Shown: positions 4,623-8,133 of the stretch, in pieces | Layout: every line of letters begins with the position of its first letter | Numbering within the stretch: the first letter of the stretch is position 1 | Translations under genes and position numbers: made by a program | Assembly: GCA_038254435.1 (NCBI GenBank) | Contig: JBBSGD010000074.1 | Coordinates: 1-8,133 of the forward strand | From: JBBSGD01 sp038254435 | GTDB lineage: Bacteria > Actinomycetota > CADDZG01 > WHSQ01 | Direction of reading: 5' to 3' | Length of the DNA stretch: 8,133 nt | The notes under the pieces: generated by a model | What the model was told of the DNA's origin: nothing | Database searches by the model: none | What the model saw: only the letters and a program-made list of their open reading frames with translations

Positions 4623-6308
4623 ATGCTGGCCGAGCTCGTGGTGGAGCATCTCGGGGTCATCGAGGGAGCCGAGCTTCAGCTCGGCCCCGGCTGCAGCGCG
4701 CTCACCGGAGAGACGGGAGCGGGCAAGACGCTGGTGGTGGCTGCGCTCGCCCTTCTGATGGGGGGCAGGGCAGAGCGGCTCCTCGTGCGGGAGGGGGCTT
4801 CGGGGGCCCGCATCGAAGGCCGCTTCGTGGTGGACGCGGCTCATCCGTGCGTAAGGCGGCTCGAAGATCACGGCCTCGTCGAGCCGTCGGGCGGTGACGT
4901 TCAGATCGTGCTGCACCGAACCGTCGCCGTGGACGGACAAGGCGGCAAGGCGCGCGTCAACGGGCGGCTCGTCACCGTGGGCACTCTTGCCGACATCGGC
5001 AGGTCTTTGGTCGAGATCGCAGGCCAGCACGATCACGTGCAGATCGGCGAGCCCGCCTACCAGCGGCGAGTCCTCGACTCCTTCGCGGGTGCGCTCACGT
5101 CTGGGCTTGCCGCGCGTGTGGCGGCGGCGGTGCGCTCTGCGGCAATCGCCAAGCGCACCGTGGCAGAGCTCGCCACAGGCGAGCGGGCCCGGGAGCGCGA
5201 GCTTGACGTCTTGCGCTACGAGATCGACGAGATTCGCGCGGCCAAGCCCGTACCGGGCGAAGAGGCGCATCTTGTTGCCGAGGCTCGCCGCCTCGAGCAC
5301 GCCGAGTCGATCGCTCTCGGGCTGCAGGGCGCGTCCTCTCTCCTGCACAAAGAGGGCGGCGCAGAAGACGTTCTCGGCGCCGCCGCCGCAGAGCTACGCC
5401 GGATCGAGGAACACGATCCCGCGCTGGGCGAGCTGGCCGCGCGCCTCGAAGGAGCGGCCCTCGAGGTCGCCGACGTTGCGGCGGAGGTGGCCGGGGCCGA
5501 GATCGCGCCCGACCACGGGGCGCTCGAGGCCGCCCACGCCCGGCTTGCGGTCCTGGCCCGGCTGACTCGCAAGTACGGCGAGGGCGCCGGCGGGGTTCTC
5601 GAGTACCTGACTGGCGCCGAGGCCAGACTGGTGCAGCTCGAAGGAACTTGTGCAGGCCTGGCGGCGGCCCAGCGCGACCTGACCGCCGGCGAAGCCGCCG
5701 CGGCCAAGCTTGCGTCCGAGCTGAGCGGGATACGCCGCGCCGCGGCCCCCGCCCTGGCCGAAGCCCTGGCCTCCCGTCTGGTGGCTTTGGCGATGCCGGA
5801 TGCGAGGGTCGAGGTGCTCCTCGCACCCAAGCCCCTTGGCGAGGGGGGCGCCGAGTCCGTCGAGCTGCGGCTCGCGGCCAACCCCGGCGAGACGCCCAAG
5901 CCCGTCGGCAAGGTAGCGTCCGGTGGGGAGCTGTCCCGCCTGGGCCTCGCCGTCCACCTCGTTGCGTCCCGGTCGCATGCCGGCACCATGGTTTTCGACG
6001 AGGTGGATGCAGGCGTCGGCGGGACTGCGTCGCAGTCCATAGGGCGTGCCCTTGCGGAGCTCGTGACAAAGACCGGGGTGCAGGTCCTCGTAGTGACGCA
6101 CCTGCCGCAGGTGGCCGCATACGCCGACGAACACTTCTCGGTGACGAAGACTACCGCGGGGGAGCGTTCCGCAGCCAGGGTCGAACGCGTCGAGGACATC
6201 AAGAGAGTCGAGGAGTTGTCGCGCATGTTGTCGGGACTGCCCACCAGCAGGAGCGCAAGAGAACACGCGCAGGAGCTGCTTCAGCTTGCGTCGCAGGGAG
6301 CGCGCTGA
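4623..6308 (+). CDS. recN: DNA repair protein RecN (SMC-like ATPase)
   Basis: RecN is an SMC-family ATPase that acts early in double-strand-break repair and promotes end-to-end and strand cohesion with RecA. This copy has 561 aa, a normal length. The N-terminal head carries Walker A GETGAGKT at 29-36, RVNGR at 111-115 and the RecN-type GQHDH at 134-138 (usually GQHEH). Residues about 155-375 are Ala-, Glu-, Arg- and Leu-rich and form the two coiled-coil arms. The C-terminal head has the ABC signature SGGELSRL at 433-440, Walker B MVFDEVDAG at 456-464 with Asp459-Glu460, and VVTHLPQVAAYAD further on. The ATG at 4623 starts directly on the first beta strand (LVVEHLGVIEGAEL), as in the family. 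A weak AGGA at 4610-4613 precedes it. I found no actinobacterial-type LexA box upstream. Large open frames on the opposite strand inside this gene are GC-content shadows. Confidence 0.97.
   Translation: MLAELVVEHLGVIEGAELQLGPGCSALTGETGAGKTLVVAALALLMGGRAERLLVREGASGARIEGRFVVDAAHPCVRRLEDHGLVEPSGGDVQIVLHRTVAVDGQGGKARVNGRLVTVGTLADIGRSLVEIAGQHDHVQIGEPAYQRRVLDSFAGALTSGLAARVAAAVRSAAIAKRTVAELATGERARERELDVLRYEIDEIRAAKPVPGEEAHLVAEARRLEHAESIALGLQGASSLLHKEGGAEDVLGAAAAELRRIEEHDPALGELAARLEGAALEVADVAAEVAGAEIAPDHGALEAAHARLAVLARLTRKYGEGAGGVLEYLTGAEARLVQLEGTCAGLAAAQRDLTAGEAAAAKLASELSGIRRAAAPALAEALASRLVALAMPDARVEVLLAPKPLGEGGAESVELRLAANPGETPKPVGKVASGGELSRLGLAVHLVASRSHAGTMVFDEVDAGVGGTASQSIGRALAELVTKTGVQVLVVTHLPQVAAYADEHFSVTKTTAGERSAARVERVEDIKRVEELSRMLSGLPTSRSAREHAQELLQLASQGAR
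6295..6300 (+). promoter_or_regulatory. Ribosome binding site for steA inside the end of recN
   Basis: AGGGAG lies within the last recN codons, seven bases before the ATG at 6308. It supports the 6308 start over the much longer open frame running back into recN. Confidence 0.65.
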
Positions 6309-7528
6309 TGGCGGTGCGCGACCGCGCCCGGCGCCGCAGGGACGAAGCCGCTCAAGCAGCTCAGCCGTCTCCCGCGCACACGATCACCGGGGTGGCCCGG
6401 CTCGATCGCCGTACCAAGAACCTGATCGCGCGCTTGCAGCCTGGGGAGATCGCGGTGGTGGATCACGAAGACATGGACCGTCTGTCGGCCGAAGGGCTAG
6501 TGCAACGCCGGGCGGCGGCCGTCGTCAACGCGGCTCGTTCGTCCACCGGCCGCTATCCGAACCTCGGCCCCCTGCTGCTCTGCACTTCGGGCGTGCATGT
6601 AGTGGACGACGCGGGGCCCGGGGCCTTCGCCATAACCGAGGGCGACATCCTGATCATCGAAGGCGGACGCGTCTACGTGCACGACGAAGCCGGTCGGCGC
6701 GAGCTGGTGCGCGGACACGTCCTGTCGCTGGAAGCCGTCGAAGCAGAGCTCGATCGCAGCAAGCAAGGCATTTCCGCCGAGCTCGAGCGTTTCGTCGAGA
6801 ACACCATCGGCTACATCAAGGACGAGCGAGACGTTCTGCTCGAGGCGAGCCGGCTGCCCGAGGTCGCCACCGACTTCCACGGACGTCACGTGCTCGTTGT
6901 GGTGCGCGGCTACGACTACAAGGAGGATCTACGGGCCTTGCGCGCCTACGTGCGCGAGGTGAAGCCGATCGTCATCGGTGTCGACGGCGGGGCCGACGCC
7001 CTCATCGATTTCGGCCTCACCCCGGACATGATCATCGGGGACATGGACTCGGTGACTACAGAGGCGTTGCTGTCCGGCGCCGAGCTCGTCGTGCATGCGT
7101 ACTCGGGGGGCCATGCGCCCGGGCTCGAGCGGGTGGACGCGCTCGGCCTCCCCTGCATCGTGTTCGAGGCGACCGGAACGTCCGAGGACATAGCCATGCT
7201 GCTGGCCTTCGAGCGCGGCGCGGAGCTGATCGTGGCCGTCGGAACCCACGCCAACATGGTCGAGTTCCTCGACAAGGGGCGCAAGGGAATGGCCTCGACG
7301 TTCCTTACCCGCCTGCGCGTCGGACCGATCCTCATCGACGCCAAGGGAGTCAGCCGCCTCTACCGGGGCCGCATCCGCCGGCGCGACCTGCTGCTGCTGA
7401 TCGGGGTCGCGCTGCTGACGATGGCACTGGTCGTGTGGCTGTCGGAGCCACTAAGGGCAAACGTCGAGCTGCTGTGGGCGCGCCTTCAGTACCTGTGGTT
7501 CACGATCCGCCAGGCGATCTTCACGTGA
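6308..7528 (+). CDS. steA: SteA, cell-separation / cytokinetic ring membrane protein
   Basis: The product has 406 aa and corresponds to Rv1697. In Corynebacterium glutamicum SteA works with SteB in daughter-cell separation, in the pathway controlling the cell-wall hydrolase. Residues 1-22 are a basic, probably disordered cytosolic start. Residues 25-180 form a conserved N-terminal region (RLDRRTKNLIARLQPGEIAV at 31-50). Residues 190-345 have a thiamin-pyrophosphokinase-like fold, with GVDGGADALIDFGLTPDMII at 224-243 followed by GDMDS (244-248). A single strong membrane helix spans about 361-379 (LLLLIGVALLTMALVVWL), leaving about 27 residues beyond it. With a basic stretch (RGRIRRRD at 353-360) just before the helix, the bulk is probably cytosolic and tail-anchored. 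The ATG shares one base with the recN stop (TGATG). The TPK-like motifs do not imply thiamin kinase activity; the membrane anchor and neighbours favour SteA. Confidence 0.93.
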   Translation: MAVRDRARRRRDEAAQAAQPSPAHTITGVARLDRRTKNLIARLQPGEIAVVDHEDMDRLSAEGLVQRRAAAVVNAARSSTGRYPNLGPLLLCTSGVHVVDDAGPGAFAITEGDILIIEGGRVYVHDEAGRRELVRGHVLSLEAVEAELDRSKQGISAELERFVENTIGYIKDERDVLLEASRLPEVATDFHGRHVLVVVRGYDYKEDLRALRAYVREVKPIVIGVDGGADALIDFGLTPDMIIGDMDSVTTEALLSGAELVVHAYSGGHAPGLERVDALGLPCIVFEATGTSEDIAMLLAFERGAELIVAVGTHANMVEFLDKGRKGMASTFLTRLRVGPILIDAKGVSRLYRGRIRRRDLLLLIGVALLTMALVVWLSEPLRANVELLWARLQYLWFTIRQAIFT

Positions 7529-8133
7529 TCGATTTCCGCTACCACCTCATCTCGATCATCGCCGTCTTCCTGGCGCTCGGCATCGGCGTGCTCATGGGTT
7601 CTGCCTTCCTCGGGGACCCCATCATTCGCTCCTTCAAGAACCAGGCACAGGACCTCACCAGCAAGAACTCCACCCTGCGCACCACCAATGAGGAGCTCCG
7701 GCGTGACATCAAGAACGACGACTCCTTTGCGCTGACCGCGCAGCCGTGGCTTGTGGCGGGACGGCTCGCGCGACAGAACGTCGTAGTCGTGACGTTCGAG
7801 GGCACGGACTCCGGGCTCGTCGACGACGCCGAGCAGGACATCCGCGACGCCGGGGGCGCGGTGGCTTCGACCGTGACGCTCAACGCGAAGATCGCGCTGG
7901 CCGACGGCCCGGCGCGCGACGAGCTCGCCGTGGCGCTCGGCTCGTCGGTGTCGAAAGCTGCGGAGCTGAGGACGGAGCTGGCGCGCGAGCTAGCGCGCAG
8001 GCTCGCCGCCGCGGGGCGGGGCGGCTCCGGCAGCGAGCAGCCGCTGACCGAGCTCATGGACAAGCTGGCCAAGGATGGTTTCCTGAGCCTCGACGGTCCC
8101 TCGGGTGCAGCCGACGTGCCTCAGGGCAGTCTC
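7525..8133 (+). CDS. steB: SteB / MctB family envelope protein (N-terminal part, cut by window edge)
   Basis: The frame opens at GTG 7525, overlapping the steA stop as GTGA, and stays open for 203 codons to the window end. The start MIDFRYHLISIIAVFLALGI (1-20), followed by GVLMGS (21-26), is the hallmark of the family that includes mycobacterial Rv1698 (MctB, linked to copper resistance) and corynebacterial SteB. Residues 8-27 form a membrane anchor or uncleaved signal. Residues about 35-65 form a short coiled coil (FKNQAQDLTSKNSTLRTTNE at 37-56, then ELRRD), followed by the conserved QPWLVAGRLARQNVVVV at 73-89. The anchor followed by a long soluble region suggests one membrane pass with most of the protein outside the cytoplasm. 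The M. tuberculosis protein is 314 aa, so roughly the last third is missing here. Whether it acts in copper handling, in cell separation with SteA, or both is not decided by sequence. Confidence 0.93.
   Translation, partial: MIDFRYHLISIIAVFLALGIGVLMGSAFLGDPIIRSFKNQAQDLTSKNSTLRTTNEELRRDIKNDDSFALTAQPWLVAGRLARQNVVVVTFEGTDSGLVDDAEQDIRDAGGAVASTVTLNAKIALADGPARDELAVALGSSVSKAAELRTELARELARRLAAAGRGGSGSEQPLTELMDKLAKDGFLSLDGPSGAADVPQGSL

Noticed and set aside
5095..6266. Three long minus-strand open frames inside recN (about 290-340 codons)
   Set aside because: All are antisense to the conserved RecN arms and C-terminal head and have Arg/Pro/Ser-rich low-complexity translations. They are expected from codon bias at high GC.
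5648..6307. N-terminal extension of steA by 220 codons into recN
   Set aside because: It is a shadow frame within recN. The ATG at 6308 has a proper ribosome site and matches the family start.

Overview
The window is a high-GC bacterial chromosome segment from an actinobacterium (Actinomycetota). The main evidence is gene order. From 2845 to the right edge it carries a small acidic ORF, tlyA, nadK, recN, steA and steB/mctB, all on the plus strand. This matches the order of Mycobacterium tuberculosis Rv1693 to Rv1698, and the NagD-like HAD phosphatase gene at 750-1541 corresponds to Rv1692. GTG starts, few intergenic bases and a likely leaderless gene also fit. The proteins differ enough from mycobacterial ones that a non-mycobacterial, possibly deep-branching or uncultured actinobacterium is likely. 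I cannot name the genus.

Layout. (1) 1-678, minus: the N-terminal 226 codons of an acyl-CoA dehydrogenase that resembles glutaryl-CoA dehydrogenase, cut by the left edge. (2) 750-1541, plus: a HAD-IIA (NagD-type) phosphatase, head-to-head with the dehydrogenase. (3) 1553-2311, minus: a complete rhomboid intramembrane serine protease, convergent with the phosphatase. Its GTG start lies six bases after a TATACT box, which suggests a leaderless transcript. (4) 2366-2827, plus: a phasin-like coiled-coil protein with a Lys/Thr/Ser repeat tail, divergent from the rhomboid gene across only 54 bp. (5) 2845-8133, plus: the compact operon. Its genes are a 56-aa acidic helical protein overlapping tlyA by 29 nt; TlyA rRNA 2'-O-methyltransferase; NAD kinase; RecN; SteA; and the N-terminal 203 codons of SteB/MctB, cut by the right edge. 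Junctions are a 29-nt overlap, a 4-nt ATGA overlap, a 56-nt gap before recN, a 1-nt TGATG overlap and a 4-nt GTGA overlap.

The operon joins ribosome modification (TlyA), NADP synthesis (NadK), double-strand-break repair (RecN) and envelope or cell-separation functions (SteA, SteB). Translational coupling is likely at most junctions. The only substantial internal gap, before recN, holds an 8-bp inverted repeat that could act as a regulatory hairpin.

I see no tRNA, rRNA, CRISPR array, insertion sequence, prophage or convincing intrinsic terminator. No stretch over 300 bases lacks a gene. Nothing clearly amounts to an undescribed system. The most useful second looks are the rhomboid/phasin pair placed inside an otherwise conserved neighbourhood, the shared divergent promoter between them, and the easily missed 56-aa gene.
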